NCBI RefSeq assembly: GCF_007558815.1
Contig: NZ_VLTJ01000039.1
Location: forward strand, 776,670 to 840,669
DNA length: 64,000 bases
Direction of reading: 5' to 3'
DNA from: Verticiella sediminum
Lineage (GTDB): Bacteria; Pseudomonadota; Gammaproteobacteria; Burkholderiales; Burkholderiaceae_B
Shown: in pieces, positions 7,004 through 14,972 of the stretch
Position numbering within the stretch: position 1 is the stretch's first letter
Layout of the letters: each line of letters begins with the position of its first letter
Notes under the pieces: model-generated
The model's database searches: none
What the model was told of the DNA's origin: nothing
What the model saw: only the letters and a program-made list of their open reading frames with translations
Position numbers and translations under genes: made by a program

Positions 7004-8338
7004 ATGCCGAATGAAGCCGATATCACGCGCGTCTTTGAACTACAAAAGCGCAATGCCTGGAAGCTCAAGCGGAGCAACTCAGCGACCCGGAAAGCCAAGC
7101 TCGTGCGCCTGCGTGATCGCCTGATGCAGGTGGGAGGGGAGGTTTCCGAGGCCCTGTATCAAGACATGGCGCGCCCGAGGACGGCGATGCCCTTCGATGT
7201 CCAGAACGCCATCGACACCGCGAACGAAGCCATCGAACATCTCGAACAGTGGATGGCCCCTACGCCCGTTGCCGCGAAGAGCACCGATGCCGACGTCAAT
7301 GCCTACGTCCACTACGAAGCCCGCGGGGTCGTCCTGATCGTCGGCCCGTGGAATTTCCCCTTCCACCTCTGCTTCGAGCCGCTGATCTATGCCGTCGCGG
7401 CGGGGAACAGCGCCATCGTCAAACCGTCCGAATTGACTCCGGCAACCAGCGCCATCGTCACCCGCATCATCCGGGAATTGTTCGACGAATCCGAAGTTGC
7501 CGTCTTCGAGGGCGGCGCGGAAGTCGCCGGCTTGCTGCTCGACAAGCCGTTCGACCACATTTTCCTGACTGGCAGCCCCAAGGTAGGAAGGATCGTGATG
7601 GCCGCGGCGGCGAGGAATCTGGCCTCTGTCACCCTCGAACTGGGCGGCAAGAACCCGGCGATCATCGATCGAAACGCTGACCTCGACAAAGCGGCCTACG
7701 AAATCATGCTCTCCCGGATCATGAACGCCGGGCAGGTCTGCCTGTCCATCGACTACGTCATGGCGCCTTCGGCATCCGTCGATCTGCTCGCAACCAAAAT
7801 GGTCGACGCGGTCAAGGGCTTGGTCTACACGGATGGTCGTTTCGATGCCGCCAAACAGGGGCGCTTCGTCAACCGGAACAATTTCGACCGTGTTCGCCGC
7901 TACGTGGACGACGCGGTTGCCCTGGGCGCGCGCGTCATCCTGGGGGGTGGCTCGAATGCCGACGAACTCACGATGGAACCCACGATCTTGGCCGATGTGC
8001 CTCCGAATGCCGAGATCATGCATGAAGAAATATTCGGGCCGGTCGTGGTCATTGTTCCGTACGACACCCTCCAGGACGCCATCGACTTCGTGCGGTCGAA
8101 CGGCAAGCCGCTCGGCTCTTTCATCTTCTCGCACGACCCGGCATTCATCCAGGACGTCCTTCAGCAGACCAGCTCCGGCGGGGTGTCCGTCAATGTCTGG
8201 GGTGAGCACTATTTCGACGGCCGGCTTCCCTTCGGCGGCGTCAATGGTAGCGGCGTCGGACGCTACCACTCGGTCTATGGCTTCCGCGAGTTCTCCCATG
8301 AACGTGCTGTCTTCGCCCGCGGAGTCAAGGCTGCTTGA
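7004..8338 (+). CDS. Aldehyde dehydrogenase family protein (class 3-like)
   Basis: This 444-residue NAD(P)-dependent aldehyde dehydrogenase is of the short class 3/coniferyl-aldehyde type that lacks the N-terminal extension of class 1 and 2 enzymes. The nucleotide-binding region VLIVGPWNFPF (about 110-120), the general base Glu212 in LELGGKNP and the nucleophile Cys246 in NAGQVCLS are all present. A clear ribosome site, AGGAGAAA, precedes the ATG. It oxidises aldehydes to acids, but the substrate is not readable. The gene sits between an AraC regulator upstream and an SDR 86 bases downstream. Confidence 0.93.
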   Translation: MPNEADITRVFELQKRNAWKLKRSNSATRKAKLVRLRDRLMQVGGEVSEALYQDMARPRTAMPFDVQNAIDTANEAIEHLEQWMAPTPVAAKSTDADVNAYVHYEARGVVLIVGPWNFPFHLCFEPLIYAVAAGNSAIVKPSELTPATSAIVTRIIRELFDESEVAVFEGGAEVAGLLLDKPFDHIFLTGSPKVGRIVMAAAARNLASVTLELGGKNPAIIDRNADLDKAAYEIMLSRIMNAGQVCLSIDYVMAPSASVDLLATKMVDAVKGLVYTDGRFDAAKQGRFVNRNNFDRVRRYVDDAVALGARVILGGGSNADELTMEPTILADVPPNAEIMHEEIFGPVVVIVPYDTLQDAIDFVRSNGKPLGSFIFSHDPAFIQDVLQQTSSGGVSVNVWGEHYFDGRLPFGGVNGSGVGRYHSVYGFREFSHERAVFARGVKAA

Positions 8339-8424
8339 CGTTCCACATCGGCTGAGTGGTGGGGGCATCAAGTTCATCTTGGTGCGCAACGATGAAGTAA
8401 TCATTCCATTTGGAGATTCAATCA

Positions 8425-9270
8425 ATGAGTAGCAAGACTTGGCTAATTACCGGCGCGGCCCGTGGCCTGGGCGCCCAGATCACACGAGCCGCGCTCGCGG
8501 CTGGCGACAACGTCGTGGCCACAGCGCGCAGCGTGGAAGCCGCCCGTGGGGCTTTTGCGGCACACACCGACCGGCTTCTGATCCAGCCGTTGGACGTGAC
8601 CGACCCCGCTGGGCCGCAAGCCGTCGTAGACGCGGCAATCGCGCGTTTCGGCGCCATCGACGTGCTGGTGAACAATGCCGGCTACGGCCAGCTCGGTATT
8701 TTCGAGGAGTCTTCCGATGAAGACGTGAAGCGCCAATTCGACACCAACGTGTTCGGCTTGGCGCGAATGACGCGCGCGGTACTGCCGGCGATGCGCAGCC
8801 GGCGTTCCGGCCACATCATCAACATCAGCTCAATCGCCGGCGTGGTCGGTTTCGACTTGTGCACGCTCTATGGCATGTCCAAGTTCGCGGTGGAAGGGTT
8901 CAGCGTTAACCTGGCACGAGATCTTGGTCCCTTGGGCATCCACGTCACCGTGGTGGAGCCTGGCTATTTCCGCACCGACTTCCTGGATGCCAGCTCCGCG
9001 CGTTTTGCCGGCAACCCTATCGACGATTACGCGGAAGTCCGTAGCAGGACCGAGGCTGCTTACAGGGAATACAACCACCAGCAGCCTGGCGATCCGGCCA
9101 AGCTCGGACCTGCGATCGTGCAACTGGCGAGTACGAAAACGCCACCGTTGCACTTGCTGCTTGGCTCCGATGCCGTCGAGGTGGTTCGTAAAGGCATGAC
9201 GGAACGCTTGGCGGAGATCCAGGCGTGGGAAAGCCTGTCGGTTTCCACGGATCACGACGACGTCGCGTAG
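8425..9270 (+). CDS. SDR family oxidoreductase
   Basis: This 281-residue classical short-chain dehydrogenase has the cofactor motif TGAARGLG (about 9-16), the NNAG motif (about 86-89), the catalytic Ser in NISSIAG, and YGMSK for the Tyr-x-x-x-Lys pair (about 153-157). The product length and C-terminal part resemble NADP-dependent oxidoreductases of the Yx(K)-SDR group often found beside AraC regulators. ATG 8425 is preferred over TTG 8410. It probably forms an operon with the aldehyde dehydrogenase, interconverting alcohol or carbonyl and acid. Confidence 0.9.
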   Translation: MSSKTWLITGAARGLGAQITRAALAAGDNVVATARSVEAARGAFAAHTDRLLIQPLDVTDPAGPQAVVDAAIARFGAIDVLVNNAGYGQLGIFEESSDEDVKRQFDTNVFGLARMTRAVLPAMRSRRSGHIINISSIAGVVGFDLCTLYGMSKFAVEGFSVNLARDLGPLGIHVTVVEPGYFRTDFLDASSARFAGNPIDDYAEVRSRTEAAYREYNHQQPGDPAKLGPAIVQLASTKTPPLHLLLGSDAVEVVRKGMTERLAEIQAWESLSVSTDHDDVA

Positions 9271-9577
9271 TCACGGGTTCGTCGAGAGTCGCGGCTCGCC
9301 ATGGCCGCGCCTGGAAGCCGGCCGTGGCCGTCCACGCAGCTCCCCGGCCAAGACCCGGCTGAGGCGGAACACCTCGGTCATGGAGCCGATCTATGACACG
9401 GCCACGGGCAAGTTTCTGCTGATCCCGTACATGCTGGAGGTGCTCATGGCCGGGGATCGGGGATTCAGGAAGACGAAAGTGGCCAAGGCTACCGCTAAGG
9501 CGGCTGAGGACAATTGAGGAAGATGGTGATCGAGAATTATTGACAAGTCTGTCCAGAATATCTATCGTCTGTGCATT
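9271..9577. other. Gap with one short unassigned ORF (9380-9517)
   Basis: The gap between the SDR and the TetR gene contains no convincing full gene. A 45-residue frame at 9380-9517 on the plus strand (start MEPIYDTATGKFLLIPYM, end AKAAEDN) has protein-like composition and may be the C-terminal scrap of a mobile-element gene. The same frame is open for several codons upstream of the ATG (RLRRNTSV). I do not recognise the family. Confidence 0.35.
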
Positions 9578-10162
9578 ATGGCGAGACCAAGAGAATTCAA
9601 TCGGGAAGAGGCTCTAGACCGCGCGATGCGCGTGTTCTGGGAAAAGGGCTATGCCGCGACTTCGACGGACGAATTGCTGAGTGCGATGAACATCGGTCGG
9701 CAAAGTCTGTACAACGCCTTCGGTGACAAGCGCCGCATCTATCTGGAAGCGCTAGAGCGCTATCAGTCGATGACCGTCTCCCGCCACATCGACAACCTGA
9801 ATGGCCCGGCCTCGCCGCTTGCCGGGTTGAAGGCACTGCTGCTCGGAATGATCCCGGAGAAGAATGGCGGTGATCCGCAAGGCTGCATGGGCGTCCATGC
9901 GATCTGCGAGTTTGGTGACGAGGATCGGGAACTGGCGGCCGTGCATGGCCGTACAGCTCCCGCACTGGGCAGGCATTTGCTTGCTCGCATCCAAGAAGGA
10001 CAGGACGCCGGCGAACTCGATATGCAGATGGATGCGCGTGAGGCGATGTCGTTCGTCCAGATAGCGATGCAGGGAATGCAGGTCGCTAACCGTGCCGGCG
10101 TGAAATCGAAGGAGCTGCGGTCGATGGCGAATTTCGTCATCGATCGCTTGCGGGCACGCTGA
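9578..10162 (+). CDS. TetR/AcrR-family regulator
   Basis: This 194-residue protein has an N-terminal TetR helix-turn-helix (about 10-56: EALDRAMRVFWEKGYAATST, then SLYNAFGDKRRIYLEAL) and a C-terminal ligand domain of the TetR_C_16-like kind containing GCMGVHAICEFG. It lies 64 bases upstream of an SDR gene and on the same strand. A near-perfect palindrome in that gap (10198-10213) is a likely operator, so it probably represses the SDR. The ligand is unknown. Confidence 0.9.
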   Translation: MARPREFNREEALDRAMRVFWEKGYAATSTDELLSAMNIGRQSLYNAFGDKRRIYLEALERYQSMTVSRHIDNLNGPASPLAGLKALLLGMIPEKNGGDPQGCMGVHAICEFGDEDRELAAVHGRTAPALGRHLLARIQEGQDAGELDMQMDAREAMSFVQIAMQGMQVANRAGVKSKELRSMANFVIDRLRAR

Positions 10163-10197
10163 CGGCTTTTTTCGAGGCTCTTTTTTTTGCCTAGTTG

Positions 10198-10213
10198 TTG
10201 ACTGATCAATCAA
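10198..10213. promoter_or_regulatory. Probable TetR operator before the SDR gene
   Basis: TTGACTGATCAATCAA is a near-perfect 16-bp palindrome (one mismatched pair) ending 13 bases before the ATG at 10227. It overlaps the leader next to the ribosome site AAGAAAGGAA. Its size and symmetry suit a TetR dimer, and the adjacent TetR gene is the obvious candidate. Confidence 0.55.
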
Positions 10214-10226
10214 GAAAGGAACTGAA

Positions 10227-10964
10227 ATGACTGAGAACCAGCAGAAACGGAAGCGGGCGATTGTGTTCGGCGGTTCGCGCGGCATTGGCGCCGCCATTGC
10301 ACGCCGGCTTGCGCGGGACGGTGCGGAGGTGGCATTGACTTACGTCTCGGCACCGCAGCACGCGGCGGAAACGGTTGCGGCGATCGAGGCTGACGGCGGG
10401 GTCGCACTGGCCATCAAGGCGGACAGCGCCAACGCCGACGAGATACGGCAAGCGGTCGCTCAGGCGGTCAGTCGATTCGGTGGCTTCGACATCGCAGTCG
10501 TCAACGCGGGAATCATCAAGGTCGGGGACTTTTCCACGTTCAGCATCGAGGATCTCGACCATATGCTGGACATCAACGTGCGAGGCGTGTTCGTCGCAAT
10601 CCAGGCTGCAGCCGAGCACATGGAGAGTGGCGGGCGCATCGTGACCATCGGCAGCAACGCGGCGGTGCGAAGCGGATATCCCGGCGCCAGCGTGTATTCG
10701 ATGACGAAGGGCGCTGTGGCAGTCATGGTGAAGGGCATCGCCATCGACCTGGCGCCGCGCGGAATCACGGTCAACAACGTGCAGCCGGGGCCGACGGCTA
10801 CGGATATGACGGCTGGACAGATTGACTACATTCGATCACTGGTGCCGTTGCAGCGCGTGGCGGAGCCTGACGAAATCGCCGGTCTGGTCTCCTATCTGAC
10901 AAGTGCGGAATCGGCGTACATGACCGGCTCCAGCCTGACGATAGACGGCGGCTCGGCGTTGTAG
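10227..10964 (+). CDS. SDR family oxidoreductase
   Basis: This 245-residue classical SDR has the cofactor motif GGSRGIG (about 14-20), VNAG at about 93, SNAA before the catalytic region, and YSMTK for the Tyr/Lys pair (about 156-160). It ends in the usual GSSLTIDGGSAL. FabG-like family members reduce carbonyls with NADPH. It follows a TetR gene and a probable operator, an arrangement common for inducible detoxification reductases. A hairpin at 10993-11019 may end its transcript. Confidence 0.9.
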   Translation: MTENQQKRKRAIVFGGSRGIGAAIARRLARDGAEVALTYVSAPQHAAETVAAIEADGGVALAIKADSANADEIRQAVAQAVSRFGGFDIAVVNAGIIKVGDFSTFSIEDLDHMLDINVRGVFVAIQAAAEHMESGGRIVTIGSNAAVRSGYPGASVYSMTKGAVAVMVKGIAIDLAPRGITVNNVQPGPTATDMTAGQIDYIRSLVPLQRVAEPDEIAGLVSYLTSAESAYMTGSSLTIDGGSAL

Positions 10965-10992
10965 CGTCTGGCTGCTGATTCTGGAGCGGTTT

Positions 10993-11019
10993 GGGTACGC
11001 AGTCGTGAACTGCGCACCC
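10993..11019. terminator. Hairpin downstream of the SDR gene
   Basis: GGGTACGCAGT (10993-11003) pairs with ACTGCGCACCC (11009-11019) around the loop CGTGA, with one mismatch in 11 pairs. It lies 28 bases after the stop at 10964. There is no T-run, so intrinsic termination is uncertain. Confidence 0.4.
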
Positions 11020-11032
11020 AGGCTTGAGACCC

Positions 11033-11145
11033 TCACCGAATGGCCACGGGGTTGATGTTGACCTGGGCGGAGCCGACGTACAGCGGCTGGCCGAGCACGA
11101 ACAGGAACTCCCAAGCCTTGTCGAACACTTCATGAGGCGGCAGGA
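11033..11145 (-). pseudogene. 3' remnant of an unidentified gene
   Basis: On the minus strand, a frame ending at 11033 reads AWEFLFVLGQPLYVGSAQV and then NINPVAIR, which has the look of a real C-terminus, perhaps of a cyclase/kynurenine-formamidase-like protein. Upstream of about 11145 the coding-like character passes to the plus strand (a LysR C-terminus). The fragment has no start of its own. The family suggestion is weak. Confidence 0.3.
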
Positions 11146-11152
11146 TCGCCAG

Positions 11153-11290
11153 GAGGGGCGGCTGGTCCAGCTTCTTGCTCGGCAGGCCCTCGATGTACGG
11201 CAGTCCATCAACGCGGTCTACTATCGCAATACGGCGCTGTCCTCGCGCATCACTTCCTTCGTCGATTACGTGGCGCAGCGGTTGGGCCGG
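11153..11290 (+). pseudogene. 3' remnant of a LysR-family gene
   Basis: The plus-strand frame GRLVQLLARQALDVRQSINA, continuing VYYRNTALSSRITSFVDYVA, has the typical end of a LysR effector domain (leaving INAVY then a final helix FVDYVAQRLG). The rest of the gene is absent: the DNA upstream reads as the 3' end of a different gene on the other strand. This is a deletion scar joining two gene tails. Confidence 0.5.
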
Positions 11291-11330
11291 CGCGCGTTCG
11301 AGGAATGTCAGCAGGGGCCGGGCAACCCCC

Positions 11331-12239
11331 TCAATCACTCGCCGCCCACGACGGCGGCGAGCGAGCCCAGTCCTTCAAGAAATCCAATAAATGCCGCACA
11401 CGCGCCGGCATATTGCGCCGCGTCGAAAACACCACGCTGATCGCCATAGGCTCGGGCACCTCGTGCGGCAATAGAACCTCCAGTTGCCCCTTGGCAATGT
11501 CGTCCTCCACCATGTAGCTGGGGTGCACGGAAATGCCTCTTCCCAGCAGGGCCGCCTGCTTGAGGGCATCGCCCATGTTGGATCGGATGGTGCCGTGCAC
11601 GCGCACTTCCTGCGGCGGGTCTCCCTCGAAGCGCCAGATGCCCGAGTGCGACTTGACGGTATGGACGAGGCAGTTGTGGCGCGCCAGGTCGGCGACGCTC
11701 CTGGGGCGTCCGTAGGTCTTGAGGTATTTGGGGGCCGCCACGATCAACTGGGGCGATCTCATCAGCGGCTGGGCCACATAGCTCGCGTCCTCCAGTGAGG
11801 GGGCGATGCGGATGGACAGGTCCAGCGCCTCGGCGACGATGTCGGAGCGCCCGTCGTCGTACACCACCGTCACTTCGATGTCCGGGTAGCGCTGTGTGAA
11901 CTGGGCCATGACCTGCATGAGGTGATGGGCGCCGAAAGAAGGCGGTGTGCCGACGCGTATCGTGCCGCGGGGCAGTTTTACGGCGTCCCGGACTTCGGAC
12001 TCCATGGCGTCGTAGCGCTCGAGCATGTCTCGCGAGCCATGCAGCACACGTTCGCCGGCTTCGGTGAGGGCGACTTGCTTGGAGCTTCGTTTCAGCAATT
12101 GCGCGCCCATGTCCTGCTCCAGCGCGGCAATGCTCTTTGTCACGGTGCTTTTCGCGAGCGACAGGTGCATGGCCGCACGGACGAAGCTGCCGCAGCGCGC
12201 CACTTCGCAGAACACCCTCAGGCTTTGCAGTTTGTCCAC
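11331..12239 (-). CDS. LysR-family transcriptional regulator
   Basis: This 302-residue protein has the LysR helix-turn-helix (about 1-60: LQSLRVFCEVARCGSFVRAA, then SLAKSTVTKSIAALEQ) and a periplasmic-binding-like effector domain (about 90-295). GTG at 12239 (VDKLQSLRVF) is the start expected from the family; the frame is open further upstream but that stretch is not LysR-like. The perfect inverted repeat at 12247-12265 lies 7 bases upstream of the start. It is divergent from a six-gene catabolic operon and is its probable regulator. Confidence 0.9.
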   Translation of the reverse strand: MDKLQSLRVFCEVARCGSFVRAAMHLSLAKSTVTKSIAALEQDMGAQLLKRSSKQVALTEAGERVLHGSRDMLERYDAMESEVRDAVKLPRGTIRVGTPPSFGAHHLMQVMAQFTQRYPDIEVTVVYDDGRSDIVAEALDLSIRIAPSLEDASYVAQPLMRSPQLIVAAPKYLKTYGRPRSVADLARHNCLVHTVKSHSGIWRFEGDPPQEVRVHGTIRSNMGDALKQAALLGRGISVHPSYMVEDDIAKGQLEVLLPHEVPEPMAISVVFSTRRNMPARVRHLLDFLKDWARSPPSWAASD

Positions 12240-12246
12240 GGCATCC

Positions 12247-12265
12247 GGTTTCCTGTTTGGAAACC
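12247..12265. promoter_or_regulatory. Probable LysR operator
   Basis: GGTTTCC (12247-12253), five bases, GGAAACC (12259-12265) is a perfect inverted repeat between the divergent LysR gene (start 12239) and the catabolic operon (start 12367). The position suits both autoregulation and activation at a distance. Function is inferred. Confidence 0.55.
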
Positions 12266-12366
12266 TTGGATTGTCATTCCGATGAGCCCGGACGGCAAGC
12301 GCACTCCTACACTTTCCGATGTGCCGGCAGTCATCGCGGCACATGGATTTCCAGGAGAGATGCCCT

Positions 12367-12813
12367 TTGACACCACCCGAGCTGTCCAGCCCTGCCGCAT
12401 TGCTGTCCGCGTTGACGCAAGCTCTGCATGGTGTCTTTCGCCATCTGGACGCGCGACGCTATGACGCAGTGCTGACGTGCTTCACGCCCGACGCCCGCTG
12501 GCTGCGTCAGGGCAAGTGGCTGCACGGGCGCCAGGCGATCGGAGCCGCATTGCAGGAGCGCGCTTCCGACGTGGAAACCTGCCATGTGATGAGCAATGCG
12601 TTCGTCATCGCTTGCGACGTTCGTACCGCCACGCTGGAAGCCTACATGACAGCCTATCGATATCCGTGCGCAGGGGAGGGCGAGGGCGTTCCCGTGATCG
12701 CAGGGCCGCTGCGCGTCAATCATGTGATCACTGTCTTCGAGCGGCAGGAGGGCGCTGACTGGCTCATCGCGGAGCAGCGCCTTCTGCCGCTCGTCGCCTT
12801 TCAAGACACATAA
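12367..12813 (+). CDS. Nuclear transport factor 2-like (SnoaL-like) protein
   Basis: This 148-residue protein has the NTF2/SnoaL-like cone fold: LTQALHGVFRHLDARRYDAV, then CFTPDARWLRQGKWLHGR and a C-terminal strand region INHVITVFE-like (VNHVITVFERQEG). Family members include small isomerases, dehydratases and the small subunits of ring oxygenases. The start is read as TTG 12367 because AGGAGA lies 8 bases upstream of it; ATG 12343 is the alternative. It is the first gene of the LysR-linked operon, 16 bases before the dehydrogenase. Its catalytic role is unknown. Confidence 0.75.
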   Translation: MTPPELSSPAALLSALTQALHGVFRHLDARRYDAVLTCFTPDARWLRQGKWLHGRQAIGAALQERASDVETCHVMSNAFVIACDVRTATLEAYMTAYRYPCAGEGEGVPVIAGPLRVNHVITVFERQEGADWLIAEQRLLPLVAFQDT

Positions 12814-12829
12814 GCGGGCAAAGCCTGAG

Positions 12830-14008
12830 ATGACGACCAGCGCATTTTCTCTGCCACAAGAACCTTTCGTGCAGCGCAGCCCAGCCTCTCGGCTCGTGAT
12901 GGGTCGCGGTGTCGTAGGTGCGCTGGCCGGGGAATTGACCACGCTCGGCGTGTCGCGTCCCATGGTGCTGGCTGGGGCCCGGACCCGACAGTCGTCGCTC
13001 TTTGCCTCGGTCGCGCAGGCGCTGGGCAGCGTGCCCTGGGTGGATACCGCTGCGGTGCCGTCGCATTCGAGGGTGGACCTGGTGGAGTCGCTGACCGTCG
13101 AGGCCCGCGCCCGTGATGTCGACGGCTTCGTATCGGTGGGTGGTGGCAGCGCCGTGGATACGGCCAAAGCCATTGCCATCCTGTTGGCCGAAGGCGGGCG
13201 GCTGGCCGATCATGCCGTGCACTTCACGCCGCCTGCCACGCTCCGTGCGCCCTCGCTGCGCGCGCCGAAGCTGCCCATTGTGGCGATCCCCAGTACGGCG
13301 TCGGGCGCGGAGGTGACGGGCAGCGTGGGCATTCGCGATGCCAGCGGCGCCAAGTTGATCCTGTCGGACCCGCAGGTGGCCGCGCGGCTGGTGCTGCTGG
13401 ACGCGCACGCCGGTCTGCAGGTGTCGGCATCCGTACTCTGCAGCACAGCGATGAATGCGCTCGCCCACGGCATCGAGGGCCTGTATTCGCGCGAGAGAAC
13501 GCCGATGGCCGAAACGCATGCGCTCGAGTCGCTGGCCCGCCTGGCGCAGGCCATCCCGGCGGTAAGCCACAACCACCAGGACGAGAACGCGAGGGCGCAA
13601 CTCCTGTATGCCGCGCATCTGGCGGGCCTCGTCCTCGTCAACGCCCGCACGTGTCTGCATCACGCGCTGTGTCATGTGATCGGCTCGGTGACGGGGGCTG
13701 CGCATGGCGAGGCCAACGCGGTGATGTTGCCGCACTGCGTGGCATTCAACGCCGAGGCGGCCGCGGCGCCGTTGGCGCGGGCGGCCCAGGCTGTGGGCGC
13801 GCCGGGCGGCCCTGAGGCGCTGGTGGGCTTCATCCGCGCACTGCAGACGATGGCTCGCGTGCCGCGTCGCCTTCGCGACATCGGCGTGCCGCACGCCGCC
13901 TTGGACACTATCGCGCACAAGGCCATGCATGAGCGCGGCCTCCACTACAACCCCCGTCCCGTCACCGGCAGCAGCGACGTTCTCGCCTTGCTGGAGGCGG
14001 CGTATTGA
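12830..14008 (+). CDS. Iron-containing alcohol dehydrogenase, maleylacetate-reductase-like
   Basis: This 392-residue protein belongs to the Fe-ADH superfamily and is closest in pattern to maleylacetate reductases (MacA/TfdF). It has the nucleotide motif SVGGGSAVDTAKA (about 101-113), PSTASGAEVTG (about 158-168), NALAHGIEGLYS (about 208-219) and LHHALCHVIG (about 273-282), which in the family carry metal- or substrate-binding His residues. Maleylacetate reductases feed ring-cleavage products into 3-oxoadipate. It sits between an NTF2-like gene and a TfdA-like oxygenase gene. Whether the substrate is maleylacetate or another ketone or alcohol is not decided. Confidence 0.8.
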   Translation: MTTSAFSLPQEPFVQRSPASRLVMGRGVVGALAGELTTLGVSRPMVLAGARTRQSSLFASVAQALGSVPWVDTAAVPSHSRVDLVESLTVEARARDVDGFVSVGGGSAVDTAKAIAILLAEGGRLADHAVHFTPPATLRAPSLRAPKLPIVAIPSTASGAEVTGSVGIRDASGAKLILSDPQVAARLVLLDAHAGLQVSASVLCSTAMNALAHGIEGLYSRERTPMAETHALESLARLAQAIPAVSHNHQDENARAQLLYAAHLAGLVLVNARTCLHHALCHVIGSVTGAAHGEANAVMLPHCVAFNAEAAAAPLARAAQAVGAPGGPEALVGFIRALQTMARVPRRLRDIGVPHAALDTIAHKAMHERGLHYNPRPVTGSSDVLALLEAAY

Positions 14009-14048
14009 GCATCAGCGTTTTCCAGCCGTCGGACCCAAGGATCTACCC

Positions 14049-14972
14049 ATGCCTCTGAACATCATTCCATCCGGCCAGACGCTCGGCGCGCGTGTCGAGG
14101 GCCTGGATCTGTCTCGGCCCATCGGCGAGGACGACTTCACGTCGCTGCTGCAGGCGCTTGGCCGCTACGGGGTGCTCAGTTATCCCGATCAGCAGCTCAC
14201 GGCCGAGCAGTTGCGCGCGTTCTCGCGCCGGTTCGGCGAGCTGGAGGTCAACGTCGCGGGCGCCTACCAGGAGCCCGGCCTGCCTGAAGTGATGGTGCTG
14301 TCCAACATCGTCGAGAACGGTAAACCGGTGGGGTTGGCCGACGCGGGTCAGGACTGGCACACCGACATGTCCTACAACCGCATGATCGCCTTCACCAACA
14401 TTCTGTACGGCATGCGGATTCCCATGCGCGATGGGAAGCCGTTGGGCAACACCGAGTTCTGCAACATGCATGCGGCCTACGAGGACTTGCCGGCGCAGCT
14501 CAAGCAGCGGCTCGACGGAATGACCGTGGAGCACGACTTCAACAAGTTCTGGGAGATGATGCGCCGAGAGCGGGGCAGCCAGCGCCCGCCGCTCACGCCG
14601 GAGCAGCGCGCGGCGCGCCCGCCGGTCTCGCATCCGCTGTTTCTTCGGCATCCCATCACGGGCCGCAGAGTGCTGTACTGCAATCCCGGCTATGCGGTTC
14701 GCATCAACGAACTGGATGTAGCGGAAAGCGACGCGATGCTCGAGTTCCTGTTCGCGCATCAGACGCAACCCAAGTACCGATATGCCCACCGCTGGCAGGT
14801 CAACGACGTCCTCATGTGGGACAACATGGGGACGATCCACAACGCCAAGCCGGACTATCGCGCGGACGAGCCGCGACTGATCAAGCGCTGCCAGGTGATG
14901 GCCACGCGCTTCTTTCACGGCGATGGAACGCCCCGCGTCAAGTGCGCTCAGGCCGAGGGGCAATCGGCGTGA
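14049..14972 (+). CDS. TauD/TfdA-family 2-oxoglutarate-dependent dioxygenase
   Basis: This 307-residue protein has the full Fe(II) triad of the family: His104 and Asp106 in QDWHTDMSY and the distal His264 in GTIHNAKPDY, plus Arg277/Arg280 (EPRLIKRCQ) for 2-oxoglutarate. TfdA cleaves aryloxyacetates, and TauD releases sulfite from taurine. ATG 14049 gives the normal family N-terminus (MPLNIIPSGQTLGARVEGLD). The stop overlaps the next start (GTGA at 14969), so it is translationally coupled to the FMN enzyme. The pairing with a maleylacetate-reductase-like protein favours an aromatic ether or halogenated aromatic substrate, but this is inference. Confidence 0.88.
   Translation: MPLNIIPSGQTLGARVEGLDLSRPIGEDDFTSLLQALGRYGVLSYPDQQLTAEQLRAFSRRFGELEVNVAGAYQEPGLPEVMVLSNIVENGKPVGLADAGQDWHTDMSYNRMIAFTNILYGMRIPMRDGKPLGNTEFCNMHAAYEDLPAQLKQRLDGMTVEHDFNKFWEMMRRERGSQRPPLTPEQRAARPPVSHPLFLRHPITGRRVLYCNPGYAVRINELDVAESDAMLEFLFAHQTQPKYRYAHRWQVNDVLMWDNMGTIHNAKPDYRADEPRLIKRCQVMATRFFHGDGTPRVKCAQAEGQSA

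Noticed and set aside
7079..8425. Long minus-strand ORF of 448 residues
   Set aside because: It is antisense to the aldehyde dehydrogenase gene with all family motifs on the plus strand. Its composition is typical of GC-rich antisense reading.
10165..10190. Rho-independent terminator after the TetR gene
   Set aside because: There are two T-runs, but no stable GC hairpin immediately before either one.
11024..11440. A 138-residue plus-strand gene
   Set aside because: Only 11153-11290 looks like protein (LysR C-terminus). The first part is antisense to another remnant and the last part is antisense to the intact LysR gene at 11331.
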